A stretch of 64,000 nt of DNA from the NCBI GenBank assembly GCA_027485165.1, contig JAIXRN010000003.1:1-64000 (forward strand), given 5' to 3'. The notes beneath the pieces are model-generated. The model did not search any database. It was given only the letters and a program-made list of their open reading frames with translations, and had not been told where the DNA came from. Source of the stretch: Rubrivivax sp. (lineage in GTDB: Bacteria > Pseudomonadota > Gammaproteobacteria > Burkholderiales > Burkholderiaceae_C). A program made the position numbers and the translations under genes. Numbering within the stretch: position 1 is the first letter of the stretch; the number at the start of each line of letters is the position of its first letter. Shown one piece after another: positions 1 through 9,541 of the stretch.

Positions 1-1551
<1,551 letters not shown>

Positions 1552-1584
1552 GGCTGCAGGCCCTGGTCGGCCACAATCCGGCGC

Positions 1585-2781
1585 TTGACGCGCACGCCCC
1601 CTCGCCTGGCCACCCTGACGCTGCTGACGGCGCTGTCGGCGGTGACCTTGAACATGATCCTGCCGTCGCTACCGTCGATGGCGCGCGACCTGGCCGCCCG
1701 TGAATCCGTTACGGCGCTGGCGGTGTCGGGGTACATGCTGGCTTCGGCACTCTTTCAGCTGGGGCTGGGCCCGCTGTCCGACCGTTTCGGTCGCCGGCCG
1801 GTCATGCTGGGCGCGTTGATGGTTTACGTGGCCGCGTCGCTGGGCTGCATGCTGGCGCAGGACGTGGCGGTGCTGCTGGGCTGCCGTGTGCTGCAAGCCG
1901 TGATCGTGGCCGGGGTGGTGGTGTCTAACGCTGCCATACGCGACCGTCATTCGGCCGTTGATTCAGCTGCCAAGCTCAGCCTGATCGCATCGGCCATGGC
2001 AGTGGCGCCGATGCTGGGGCCCATGCTGGGGGGCTTCCTGGACGTCAGCCTGGGCTGGCGTGCGGTGTTTGCGTTGTACGCCGGGCTGGGCGGCGTGCTG
2101 CTGGTGCTGGCCTGGGTGGACATGGGCGAGACCCGGGCGTCCGGGTTGCCCGCGCCCAGCTGGCGCGACGGGTTGTGCCTGTTGCGGTCGGCCCGCTACG
2201 CCGCGTATGTGCTGTGCACGGCCTTCTCGGTCGCCGCTTTCTATGTGTTCGTGACGGGCGTGCCCTATGTGGCCACGGCCGTGTGGGGCCTGTCGCCTGC
2301 AGAGGTGGGCATCGGCGTGGGGTCGATCACCGGGGGCTTCCTGGTGGGTGCGGCCATCAGTGCGCGCCAGGCGCGCAGCCTGGGCCTGGGTGCCTTGCTG
2401 GTATCAGGCCGGGTGGTGTCGGTGGCGGCCATGCTGCTGGCCGCGGGCGTGTTCGCTGTCGGGGTGTCGCATCCCTTGGCGCTGTTCGGGCTGACGGTCT
2501 TCGTGGGCCTGGGCAACGGCCTGACCTTGCCCACGGCCAACGCTGGCGCCATGTCTGTCCGACCTGCCCTGGCGGGTACGGCAGCGGGGCTCAGCGGCGC
2601 CCTGTCGATGGCACTGGGGGCGGTGCTCAGCACCCTGACGGCTTTCGTGGTGGAACGTTCGCCCACGCCGGGCGCCCTGCTGGCCATCATCACGGGCTGC
2701 ACGTTGTTGTCGCTCGTGGCGGCGCTGGTGGCCACGCGCCTGGAGCGCGGTGCTCTGCTGGGCGGTGTGGCGGGCCGTTAG
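1585..2781 (+). CDS. MFS drug-resistance transporter, Bcr/CflA type
   Basis: Inner-membrane proton-driven exporter of 398 residues with about 12 hydrophobic helices, the normal size for the family. The first helix contains NMILPSLPSMARDL. The motif-A loop GPLSDRFGRRPVM between helices 2 and 3 is characteristic of the DHA1 group, and the Bcr/CflA pattern is seen in the first third. The start is a TTG 33 bases after the gyrB stop; the next in-frame ATG would remove part of helix 1, so TTG is preferred. The stop overlaps the stop of the convergent reductase gene by 4 bases, leaving no room for a terminator. The substrate cannot be read from sequence. Confidence 0.85.
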   Translation: MTRTPPRLATLTLLTALSAVTLNMILPSLPSMARDLAARESVTALAVSGYMLASALFQLGLGPLSDRFGRRPVMLGALMVYVAASLGCMLAQDVAVLLGCRVLQAVIVAGVVVSNAAIRDRHSAVDSAAKLSLIASAMAVAPMLGPMLGGFLDVSLGWRAVFALYAGLGGVLLVLAWVDMGETRASGLPAPSWRDGLCLLRSARYAAYVLCTAFSVAAFYVFVTGVPYVATAVWGLSPAEVGIGVGSITGGFLVGAAISARQARSLGLGALLVSGRVVSVAAMLLAAGVFAVGVSHPLALFGLTVFVGLGNGLTLPTANAGAMSVRPALAGTAAGLSGALSMALGAVLSTLTAFVVERSPTPGALLAIITGCTLLSLVAALVATRLERGALLGGVAGR

Positions 2782-3329
2782 CGCTGCCGGGTGTAGACAG
2801 CCTGCACGAAGCCGTTGTCCCAGGGCTGCACGCTGTCGGCGGCCCAGGCCTGATCGGCGGGTAGCGGCCCGAACAGGCGCCGGCCTGAACCCAGCAGTAC
2901 CGGTACCGTGGTGATGGTCATGCTGTCCACCAGGTCGGCCTGCAAGCAAGACTGGATCAGCTCGCCACCGTCCAGGTAGGCGCAGCGCACGCCAGTCTGG
3001 GCCAGCTGCAGCAGCAGTTCGGCCGGGGCCAGCGCGCTGGGCTGCACCCTGGGCGCCAGTGCGGCGGGCACGCATACGGCCCCGCTGCGCGACAGCACGT
3101 GCACCGCCAGGCCCGGGTAGGGCCAGGGGTCGAAGCCCAGCACGGTCTCGAAGGTCTTGCGGCCCATCACCAGCGCGTCGATGCCCTGCATGAAGCGGGC
3201 ATAGCCGAAGTCTTCGCCCGCTGGGGCGGTGGCCTGGGCCCGCATCAGCCAGTCCAGGCTGCCGTCGGGCCTGGCGATGTAGCCGTCCAGGGACGTGGCG
3301 ATGAAGACATGCGCTTGGGCACGGGGCAT
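2778..3329 (-). CDS. Dihydrofolate reductase family protein (RibD C-terminal-like)
   Basis: Cytosolic NADPH-dependent reductase fold, 183 residues, the usual length for these stand-alone DHFR/RibD-C proteins. Recognisable elements are VFIATSLDGYIARPDGSLDWL at the N-terminus, the nucleotide-binding segment ALVMGRKTFETVLGFDPWPYPG, and a C-terminal half with YLDGGELIQSCLQADLVD and VPVLLGSGRRLFG. The ATG is supported by an AAAGGA ribosome site. The frame stays open upstream for another 58 codons without a good start (see the separate note on that region). The physiological substrate is unknown; most members are not the essential folate enzyme. Confidence 0.85.
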   Translation of the reverse strand: MPRAQAHVFIATSLDGYIARPDGSLDWLMRAQATAPAGEDFGYARFMQGIDALVMGRKTFETVLGFDPWPYPGLAVHVLSRSGAVCVPAALAPRVQPSALAPAELLLQLAQTGVRCAYLDGGELIQSCLQADLVDSMTITTVPVLLGSGRRLFGPLPADQAWAADSVQPWDNGFVQAVYTRQR

Positions 3330-3713
3330 GGCGGTCCTTTCTGGCGCGCTGCGGGGCTGCAGTCTGCACGGGCTCAGCTGCCCCGCGGCGAAGTCGTTGA
3401 CGCGGTCCAGCTCCGGGTAGCGGCTGCCGCTGGCGAAGAAGAAGCCGGTCAGTTCGTCACGGCGCTGGCCGTCGTCATCAGCCAGGTTGCCGCTGGGCAG
3501 GGGGTTTCAGCACCCTGATGGACTTGCGCATCGACATGCGGGCGGGCATGCGCATCGCAGTGGGCTCCCGGGTTCTGTTGAAACGGCTGGCAGTGTTCAG
3601 GTCCTGGCGTGACGGCGGCGTGACGAGGCTGGCCCCCCCTAAGAAGCGCTCTTCTACCGCGCTGCGACCTGTCCCACACTCCGGTCGGTCGTTCCACCAC
3701 CTCGGGAGATGCC
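3330..3713. other. 384-base gap with a coding-like remnant on the minus strand
   Basis: Between the reductase and the PEP-CTERM gene. On the minus strand, in the same frame as the reductase, about 3370-3503 reads like real protein (for example GFFFASGSRYPELDRVND) after a stop codon, but has no usable start and no ribosome site. It may be the tail of a lost gene. I do not recognise the family. The part nearest 3713 should hold the PEP-CTERM promoter, but no convincing -35/-10 pair was seen. Confidence 0.3.
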
Positions 3714-4322
3714 ATGAGCAAGTTTCTACCCTCTGTGCTGGGCGCTGCTGCGCTGGCACTGGCCACATCGGCCCAAGCCGTGATCGTGTTCAACAACGCG
3801 TCGCAAGGTTCGGCCAATTCCACCCGCGGCCCCGGTGACAGCCCGATTGCGGCCATCACAGTCGGCTCGACGCAGTTGCTGAACCAGATCGGCGTGTCGT
3901 TCGATCCGAACAGCAGCGGCAACCTGAAGTTCGTGGTCTTCAACCTCACGACCAACACCCTGCTGTTCAGCACCCCGGCGGTGTCGTTCACGGATGTCGG
4001 CGCGGGCTTCTACCTGTCGCCCATCTTTTCGGCTGTCTCGCTCAGCCCGGGCATCACCTACGGCGTCGGCGGCATCGCCGACGTCGGCGGCCTTTGGCGC
4101 TTCGGTACGCCCAGCGCACCCTTCACGCAGGGCGGCTTCACCGCCCTGGCCGGGATCAACGGCAATGTGAGCAACTTCGCGAATCCGTTCTCAGCGGGCA
4201 ATGGTGCGGCGCAGGTCATCGTGCAGCTGGGCGTGGTGCCGGAACCGGCCAGCGTGGCCTTGCTGGCCGCAGGCCTGGGCGCCGTCGGGGCGGTGGCAGC
4301 GCGGCGTCGCCGGGCGGGCTGA
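3714..4322 (+). CDS. PEP-CTERM sorting-signal protein
   Basis: Secreted protein of 202 residues, unknown function. Residues 1-22 form a Sec signal peptide ending at AQA. The middle is Ser/Thr/Asn/Gly-rich and beta-like with no enzyme motif. The C-terminus carries the full exosortase sorting signal: VPEPAS, a hydrophobic helix (VALLAAGLGAVGAVA) and a final ARRRR cluster. Such proteins are processed by EpsH/exosortase and appear on or outside the outer membrane, commonly in species that make exopolysaccharide. The exosortase is not in this window. The ATG has a GGGAG site 6 bases upstream. The gene is alone on its transcript. Confidence 0.9.
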   Translation: MSKFLPSVLGAAALALATSAQAVIVFNNASQGSANSTRGPGDSPIAAITVGSTQLLNQIGVSFDPNSSGNLKFVVFNLTTNTLLFSTPAVSFTDVGAGFYLSPIFSAVSLSPGITYGVGGIADVGGLWRFGTPSAPFTQGGFTALAGINGNVSNFANPFSAGNGAAQVIVQLGVVPEPASVALLAAGLGAVGAVAARRRRAG

Positions 4323-4365
4323 TCGCGCGCCCAGCGGTGGGGCTGCAGGGCCCTGCCGGCTGGTT

Positions 4366-4397
4366 CTGCGGGAACACCCTATCCGTGGTTCCCGCAG
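4366..4397 (+). terminator. Hairpin after the PEP-CTERM gene
   Basis: A 10-bp perfect stem (CTGCGGGAAC / GTTCCCGCAG) with a 12-base loop lies 44 bases after the stop. There is no T tract, so it may be a weak terminator or an mRNA-stabilising hairpin. Confidence 0.45.
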
Positions 4398-4461
4398 CGG
4401 CAACGTGCCGGGCACGGCAGACACTGGCAGCCCCGAACTGCGCCCGGCGCGGAAGACCGCC

Positions 4462-5466
4462 ATGTCCCGTACACACCCCCGTCGCCACTTCTTGCACGGC
4501 TTGCACGCCCTGGCCGCTGGCCTGCTGGGCGCCAGCTTGCTGGCCCTGCCCGCGGCCGCATCGGCCCAGGCCTGGCCCACGAAGGGGCCCATCCGGCTGG
4601 TGGCCGTGTTCCCGCCCGGGGGTTCGGTCGACCAGGTGGCGCGCATCCTGGCGCCCGTGCTGCAGCAGCAACTGGGGCAGACCGTGCTGGTGGAAAACAA
4701 GGGCGGTGCATCGGGTGCCATCGGTACCGGTGAAGTGGCGCGCGCCACGCCCGACGGCTACACCTTCGGCGTGGTGTTCGACACCCACGGCGTGAACCCG
4801 GCGCTGCAGCCCAAGATCAGCTTCGACACGCGCAAGGACCTGGCGACCGTGGCCCTGGTGGGCACCAGCCCGATGGTCATCAGCGTGCACACCGACCAAC
4901 CGGCCAAGACCTTTGCCGACGTGGCCGCGGCCACCAAAGGCGGCAAGAACATGGCCTACGGCACCATCGGCAACGGCAGCCTGGGCCACCTGGCCATGAC
5001 GCTGCTGGCCAAGAGCGCCGGCCTGGACCTGGTGCACGTGCCGTACAAGGGCGGCGGCCCGCTGATGCAAGACGCCGTGGCCGGCCACGTGCCCTTGTCG
5101 ATCGGCTCGGTATTCGTCGCCAAGCCGCACATCGACAGCAAGCGCCTGCGCCCGCTGGCTGTCACCACCGCGGCGCGCAACCCCACGCTGCCCGATGTGC
5201 CCACCCTGGCCGAGCTGGGCTATCGCAACTTCGACGCCCCGGCCTGGTGGGCGGTGATCGCGCCCGCCAAGACGCCGCCGGAACTGGTGCAACGCCTGAA
5301 CGCCGAGATCAACAAGGCCCTGCAAACCAGCGAAGTGGCCGCCAAGCTGGCGCAGCAGGGCATCGTCATCAACCAGGGCACCCCGGCCCAGGCCCAAGCT
5401 TTCGTGGACAGGCAGCTGGACATCTGGGCCAAGGTGGTGAAGGACAACAACATCCAGGCCGATTGA
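4462..5466 (+). CDS. Bug family tripartite tricarboxylate transporter substrate-binding protein
   Basis: Periplasmic solute-binding protein (TctC/Bug family), 334 residues, normal family size. The N-terminus is basic (RTHPRRHF) followed by a hydrophobic stretch and a cleavage site near ASAQA. Family marks are WPTKGPIRLVAVFPPGGSVDQVAR, VENKGGASGAIGTGEVARATPDGYT, VPYKGGGPLMQDAVAGHV and LPDVPTLAELGY. The ATG at 4462 is chosen over earlier in-frame positions because it begins the signal peptide and follows GGAAG. No TctA/TctB membrane partners are nearby, which is common: Burkholderiales carry many orphan Bug genes. The ligand, usually a carboxylate, cannot be told. Confidence 0.92.
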   Translation: MSRTHPRRHFLHGLHALAAGLLGASLLALPAAASAQAWPTKGPIRLVAVFPPGGSVDQVARILAPVLQQQLGQTVLVENKGGASGAIGTGEVARATPDGYTFGVVFDTHGVNPALQPKISFDTRKDLATVALVGTSPMVISVHTDQPAKTFADVAAATKGGKNMAYGTIGNGSLGHLAMTLLAKSAGLDLVHVPYKGGGPLMQDAVAGHVPLSIGSVFVAKPHIDSKRLRPLAVTTAARNPTLPDVPTLAELGYRNFDAPAWWAVIAPAKTPPELVQRLNAEINKALQTSEVAAKLAQQGIVINQGTPAQAQAFVDRQLDIWAKVVKDNNIQAD

Positions 5467-5473
5467 CGCCGGC

Positions 5474-5890
5474 TTGGCACTGCGCGTGCCGCCAGACACC
5501 GACGCCCCGCCCTGGCTGGACGCTGCGGCCCTGCGCGCCGCGCTGCCGGCCGCGGGCGAATCGCCCCCGGCAGGTTGCGCCCATTGCCAAAGCCTGGCCT
5601 GCCCGGGCTGGGAATCGCTGCCCGCGCCGCTGGGCCCGCCATTGCTGCAGGCGCTGGGCACGCTGTGCGACCCGTCGGATACCGAACCCACGCTGACCGA
5701 ACGGCATGCCCCGGGCACGCACTTCTGGCACCCGCGCGCCCTGGTGGCGACGCGCTACTTCCCGTACAACCGCTGCAGCGTCTGGTGCTGCCCGCCATGC
5801 GGGCGCGGCTTCGTGCAGTACACCGAAGCCGGTGGCTATTACGTCGACCACCGCATCCGCGCCATCGACCCTGCCCTGATCGTGGATTGA
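5474..5890 (+). CDS. Hypothetical Cys-rich protein, possible metal binder
   Basis: Unrecognised cytosolic protein of about 138 residues. Two cysteine clusters stand out: CAHCQSLACPGWE in the first half and CSVWCCPPCGRGFVQYTEAGGYY in the second. They look like a zinc or iron site, and the dense aromatic residues after the second cluster suggest a folded domain. No signal peptide. It begins 7 bases after the Bug gene and ends 4 bases before the decarboxylase-like gene, so the three are probably co-transcribed. The TTG start at 5474 is uncertain; GTG at 5486 is an alternative and neither has a clear ribosome site. Confidence 0.65.
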   Translation: MALRVPPDTDAPPWLDAAALRAALPAAGESPPAGCAHCQSLACPGWESLPAPLGPPLLQALGTLCDPSDTEPTLTERHAPGTHFWHPRALVATRYFPYNRCSVWCCPPCGRGFVQYTEAGGYYVDHRIRAIDPALIVD

Positions 5891-5894
5891 CTGC

Positions 5895-6464
5895 ATGGCC
5901 CACCTGCCCTATGCCGACCTGCAACACCCTGCCGACACCGCCGTGGGCCCGCTGGTGGACCGCATCGTGGCCGAACGCGGCAGCGTGCTGCACCTCTACC
6001 AGATGCTGCTGCACAGCCCGCCGCTGGCCGAAGGCTGGCTGTACTACCTGACGCGGGTGCGGCAGCAGCTGGCGCTGGGTGGCGACCTGCGCGAACTGGT
6101 GATCGTGCAGATCGCGTACCTGAACGGCGCGCCCTACGAGGCGGCCCAGCATGTGCCCATCGCGCTGCAGGAAGGCGTGTCGCAGGCCCAGATCGACGCG
6201 CTGCCGGCCTGGCGCGCCGCTGCCGGGCTGTTTACGCCGCTGCAACAGGCGGCCCTGGCGCTGGCCGACACGATGACGCGCGACATCCAGGTCGGCGCTG
6301 CCCAGATGGCCGACCTGCGCAGCCGGCTGGGCGACCGCCAGACGGTCGAACTGGTGGGCGTGATCGCCGCCTACAACATGGTGTCGCGCTTCCTGCAGGC
6401 CCTGCACATCCAGTCTGACGATGCGCGCGGGCCGCTGCCAGCCGGGGTGGGCCCTGCCAGCTGA
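5895..6464 (+). CDS. Carboxymuconolactone decarboxylase / AhpD-like family protein
   Basis: All-helical protein of 189 residues with one CMD domain in the middle: LGGDLRELVIVQIAYLNGAPYEAAQHVPIALQEGVSQAQIDAL. The usual redox CxxC of AhpD is absent, but the Glu and His of the family pattern (RELVIVQ...QH) remain, as in the CxxC-less subgroup. The C-terminus MTRDIQV...LGDRQTVELVGVIAAYNMVSRFLQAL is also typical. It may be a hydrolase or decarboxylase on small lactone-like substrates rather than a peroxidase partner. It sits 4 bases after the Cys-rich gene, in a presumed operon. Confidence 0.85.
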   Translation: MAHLPYADLQHPADTAVGPLVDRIVAERGSVLHLYQMLLHSPPLAEGWLYYLTRVRQQLALGGDLRELVIVQIAYLNGAPYEAAQHVPIALQEGVSQAQIDALPAWRAAAGLFTPLQQAALALADTMTRDIQVGAAQMADLRSRLGDRQTVELVGVIAAYNMVSRFLQALHIQSDDARGPLPAGVGPAS

Positions 6465-6585
6465 GGCCAGCACGCCGCAGCAACCCTGCAGTCGCCTGCC
6501 CCATCGGCCCTGCGGGCGCGTGCAGATGGGCAGAATCCGGCAGCCAGAACCTGCGATCCTGCCCACTACCCCCGGAGCCCCCGCC

Positions 6586-6798
6586 ATGACCGAAGACCCG
6601 CGCTGCTGCGGCAGCGGCACCTGCATCATCGACCCCGAAGGGCACTGCTGGTGCGGCCAGCAATGGGACGGCCAGCGCATGGCGCCGCCGCGGCCCGCCA
6701 GCGCCGCGGCTTGCGCGCCCGCCATGACAACTGCAGCTGCAGCTGCAGCGGCCCCGGCACCGGCACCGGTACCGTCGGCCGACGACACCCATTCCTGA
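6586..6798 (+). CDS. Small Cys-rich hypothetical protein with Ala/Pro tail
   Basis: A 70-residue protein. The N-terminal 30 residues hold four to five cysteines in the order CCGSGTC...CWCGQQWDGQRM, a compact pattern suggesting a metal or cluster site. The rest is an Ala/Pro low-complexity tail encoded by short GCAGCT and CCGGCA repeats. The ATG at 6586 follows a GGAG site (about 6574). It ends 13 bases before the BLUF gene and is probably co-transcribed with it. I recognise no characterised family. Confidence 0.6.
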   Translation: MTEDPRCCGSGTCIIDPEGHCWCGQQWDGQRMAPPRPASAAACAPAMTTAAAAAAAPAPAPVPSADDTHS

Positions 6799-6811
6799 AA
6801 GTGACCCCGCG

Positions 6812-7231
6812 ATGTTGGTTCGAGCCTTGTACGTCAGCCGCGCTGTCGGCCCGCAGACCGGTACCGTGACGGCGCAGATCCTGGCCGCGGCGCAGGCCCA
6901 CAACGCGGAACATGGCGTCAGCGGCGTGCTGTGCCAGGGCCAGGGCCTGTACCTGCAGGTGCTGGAAGGCGAACGCGCGGCCGTGAACCAGCTGTATGCG
7001 CAGATCCTGCTGGACCGGCGCCACCGCGACGTGCAGATGCTGTCGTTCGAGGAAATCAGCGAACGCCGCTATGCCAGCTGGTCGATGGCCCATGTGCACT
7101 TGCCCGACGACGACGCCATGGTGCGCATGCAGCACCCGGAATTCGACCCCTACTCGGCCACCGGCGCGTTCGTGCTGAAGCTGGTGGACGAACTGCTGGC
7201 GGGCGGGCACCGCATCGACAAGCCAGCCTGA
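6812..7231 (+). CDS. BLUF-domain blue-light sensor
   Basis: Short stand-alone BLUF protein of 139 residues; the family binds FAD and responds to blue light. The flavin-site residues expected from AppA/PixD-type proteins are all visible: Tyr7 (RALYVSR), Asn31 (AHNAEHGVSG), Gln49 (LYLQVLEG), plus Trp90 and Met92 in RYASWSMA. The domain covers residues 1-95; the rest is a short C-terminal helix region, with no output domain. Signalling must therefore be through a partner protein. It follows the small Cys-rich gene by 13 bases and converges on the SOUL gene. Confidence 0.93.
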   Translation: MLVRALYVSRAVGPQTGTVTAQILAAAQAHNAEHGVSGVLCQGQGLYLQVLEGERAAVNQLYAQILLDRRHRDVQMLSFEEISERRYASWSMAHVHLPDDDAMVRMQHPEFDPYSATGAFVLKLVDELLAGGHRIDKPA

Positions 7232-7263
7232 AGCGGGTCAGAGGCTGGCCACAGGCCAGCGGC

Positions 7264-7878
7264 TTAGCGCACCGTCAGCCAGATCTCGTTGCGCCGCATG
7301 AACCAGGGCGTCCAGGGCCCGTTGTAGCGCGCCAGCACGGGTTCGCCTTCGGTGGCAATGCCGGCACCGGCCAGGGTGGCCTTCAGCTGCTGCAGATGCT
7401 GGTCGTAGTTGTCCTGCGACCAAGTGCCCGAATAGCGCAGCACCGCCCGCACCACGGCGGGCTCTTCGCGCAGGCGCACGCGCGGGTCCAGCGGTTCAGG
7501 CGCCGTGGCCAGCGTCACGGCCCGGGGCAGCACGAACTGCACGCGCATCGCGCCACCGGCGGCGGCCGTCTGCGTCACCGGGGCCGTCATTTCCAGCTTC
7601 ACGGGCGCGGCGCTTTGCGTCACCGGCGCCGTCATGTCCAGTTTTCGCTGGCCTTTGTTCTTGCCAAAGATGTAGCCAGCCAGGATGGGGAAGGCCTGGC
7701 TGCCGGCGTCGGCGGCCGACGTGGTCAATTCGACCTCGGCGACGACGAAGGGGGCGTAACGGCGCAGTTCGACCTGCGCGTCGATCTGGCGCAGGGTTTC
7801 ATAGCCAGGTTCTTCAATGGCGCTGGCCATGGCAGGGAGCAGGGCCAGTGAAAGCCCGATGAGTTGACGGCGTTGCAT
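7264..7878 (-). CDS. SOUL haem-binding family protein, exported
   Basis: Periplasmic protein of 204 residues. An N-terminal signal peptide (MQRRQLIGLSLALLPAMASA) is followed by the SOUL domain: PGYETLRQIDAQVELRRYAPFVVAEV, two copies of a TAPVTQ motif (LDMTAPVTQ and LEMTAPVTQ), and WSQDNYDQHLQQLKATLAGAGI near the C-terminus, ending with RRNEIWLTV. Family members bind haem or tetrapyrroles; the role here is unknown. It is transcribed toward the BLUF gene and is followed upstream on the same strand by the DHH gene. Confidence 0.88.
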   Translation of the reverse strand: MQRRQLIGLSLALLPAMASAIEEPGYETLRQIDAQVELRRYAPFVVAEVELTTSAADAGSQAFPILAGYIFGKNKGQRKLDMTAPVTQSAAPVKLEMTAPVTQTAAAGGAMRVQFVLPRAVTLATAPEPLDPRVRLREEPAVVRAVLRYSGTWSQDNYDQHLQQLKATLAGAGIATEGEPVLARYNGPWTPWFMRRNEIWLTVR

Positions 7879-7935
7879 ACGGCCGAGCTTAGCGCCTGCC
7901 GCCGCAAACCGTCAGAGTCAGCGTCGGCGTCCGCC

Positions 7936-8877
7936 TCAGGCCGCGTTGATCTCGTCGATCAGCTGCTGCTTCAGCGCTTCGGCCGTCTCGTTCGGGCCCT
8001 GGCAGGTACCGGCCGCGTGGTGGCCACCGCCGCCATGCTGCAGCATCAGTTCGCCCACATTCACGCGGCTGCCGCGGTCGAAGATGCTTTTGCCCACGGT
8101 GTAGACCGTGTTCTGCTTCTCGCGACCCCACATCACGTGCATGCTGATGTCGCACTGCGGGTACATGGCGTAGACCACGAAGCGGTTGCCGGCATAGATG
8201 ACGGGTTCGTCGCGCAGGTCCAGCACCACCAGCTTGCCGTGCACCTGGGCCACGCGGGCGATCTGTTCGCGGAACAGCGCGTGCTGGGCGAAGAACAGGT
8301 CCACGCGTTCCTGCACGTCGGGCAGCGCCAGGATGTCTTCGATCGGCATGTCGCGGCAGCAGTCGATCAGCATCATCATCAGCTGGTAGTTCGACACCCG
8401 GAAGTCGCGGAAGCGGCCCAGGCCGGTGCGCGCGTCCATCAGGAAGCTCAGCAGTTCCCAGCCCTTGGGGTTCAGCACGTCGTCCATGCTGAAGCCGGCG
8501 CTGTCGGCCTTGTCCACGGCGTTCATCATCGCGTCGCTGACGCGCGTGAAGCGGGCCTTGCCGCCATAGTGGTCGTAGACCACGCGCGCGGCGCTCTTGG
8601 CGTCGGGCTGCAGCACGTGGTTTTCCGGTGCCTGGCCTTCGTTGCGCAGGGTTTCCGACGCATGGTGGTCGAAGCACATGCCGCAGCCCGGCACGTAGGG
8701 CAGGTTGGTGATGATGTCGCGGTCGGTGACGGCGACCTTGCCGTCCTGCATGTCCTTGGGGTGCTGGAAGACGATTTCGCCCAACAGGCCCAGTTCCTTC
8801 AGCAGCACGGCGCAGACCAAGCCGTCCATGTCGCTGCGGGTGATGAGGCGGTACTTCAGGTCGGCGGGTGCGTTCAT
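7936..8877 (-). CDS. DHH-family phosphoesterase (exopolyphosphatase-like)
   Basis: Metal-dependent phosphoesterase of 313 residues, cytosolic. The DHH superfamily motifs are present in order: RSDMDGLVCAVLL (motif I), CFDHHASE (the DHH motif), DKADSAGF, and a C-terminal DHHA1-type GGGGHHAAGTC. The size matches the proteins annotated as exopolyphosphatase-related in Burkholderiales, not RecJ or the large Ppx. Possible substrates are oligonucleotides, cyclic dinucleotide products or polyphosphate, and sequence alone does not separate these. Not clearly in an operon; its upstream region is about 80 bases long. Confidence 0.85.
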   Translation of the reverse strand: MNAPADLKYRLITRSDMDGLVCAVLLKELGLLGEIVFQHPKDMQDGKVAVTDRDIITNLPYVPGCGMCFDHHASETLRNEGQAPENHVLQPDAKSAARVVYDHYGGKARFTRVSDAMMNAVDKADSAGFSMDDVLNPKGWELLSFLMDARTGLGRFRDFRVSNYQLMMMLIDCCRDMPIEDILALPDVQERVDLFFAQHALFREQIARVAQVHGKLVVLDLRDEPVIYAGNRFVVYAMYPQCDISMHVMWGREKQNTVYTVGKSIFDRGSRVNVGELMLQHGGGGHHAAGTCQGPNETAEALKQQLIDEINAA

Positions 8878-8956
8878 GCTGGCAGTCTTTCGGCAAGGGC
8901 GTTGCGGGTGTCCCCCACTATCGGCGGCCGGCGCGCCGACTTGAATGCCCTGCGCG

Positions 8957-9421
8957 TCAGTCGCGCGGCCGAAGCGTGAGCACGCGCACGGTGCGCGTGG
9001 CCACCGTCACTTCGCGCAGGAAGCAGCCCAGCCCGGCCACCAGGCACAGCATGGCGGCGATGAATAGCAGGCCCACGGCCGTCTTCAGGTCGGTGGCGAA
9101 GAAGGCGTCGACGAACAGCAGCGTGACCACCACGCACACCAGCAGGGCCGACACGGTGCAGAAATTGATGGCCCAGCTGGCCACCACGCGGCGCTGTTCC
9201 AGCGTGGCCATTTCCAGGCTGGCCGCCACGCGGCTGTCGTCGCTCAGGCCGTGCCAGGCGGTCTCGAAGTAGCGCGCGCGGTCGATGATGCGCGCCAGCC
9301 GCGTGGCCATCACGCCCAAAAGCGCAGCCACGCCCGTGAGCAGGAAGACAGGTGCCACCGCCAGCTGGATGGCGTGGGCGATGACGGGCAGGTGGGCAGG
9401 GTCGGCGGTTAGGAAAGCCAT
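8957..9421 (-). CDS. DUF2721 membrane protein
   Basis: Small inner-membrane protein of 154 residues with three hydrophobic helices. The opening segment HAIQLAVAPVFLLTGVAALLGVMATRLARIIDRAR is the hallmark of DUF2721. It is followed by an amphipathic stretch and two helices (SALLVCVVVTLLFVDAFF and VGLLFIAAMLCLVAGLGCFL). Function unknown in the family. The ATG at 9421 gives the family-like N-terminus; an in-frame ATG at 9466 would add 15 unlikely residues. It lies 3' of ahpF on the same strand with about 120 bases between. Confidence 0.8.
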   Translation of the reverse strand: MAFLTADPAHLPVIAHAIQLAVAPVFLLTGVAALLGVMATRLARIIDRARYFETAWHGLSDDSRVAASLEMATLEQRRVVASWAINFCTVSALLVCVVVTLLFVDAFFATDLKTAVGLLFIAAMLCLVAGLGCFLREVTVATRTVRVLTLRPRD

Positions 9422-9541
9422 GGCGGGGGTTGCAGCGGGCGGCAGGCAAGCCAGCCTGCGCGCCATGGTAGCCCCACCCCGGTGCCCCGGTGCCCCGGCG
9501 CGCTGGGCTTTCCGGGTGAGTCAGGCCAAGCCCGGCCGGGG

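Noticed and set aside
4216..5718. 500-codon open frame opposite the Bug gene
   Set aside because: Shadow frame of a well-supported gene; no recognisable sequence.
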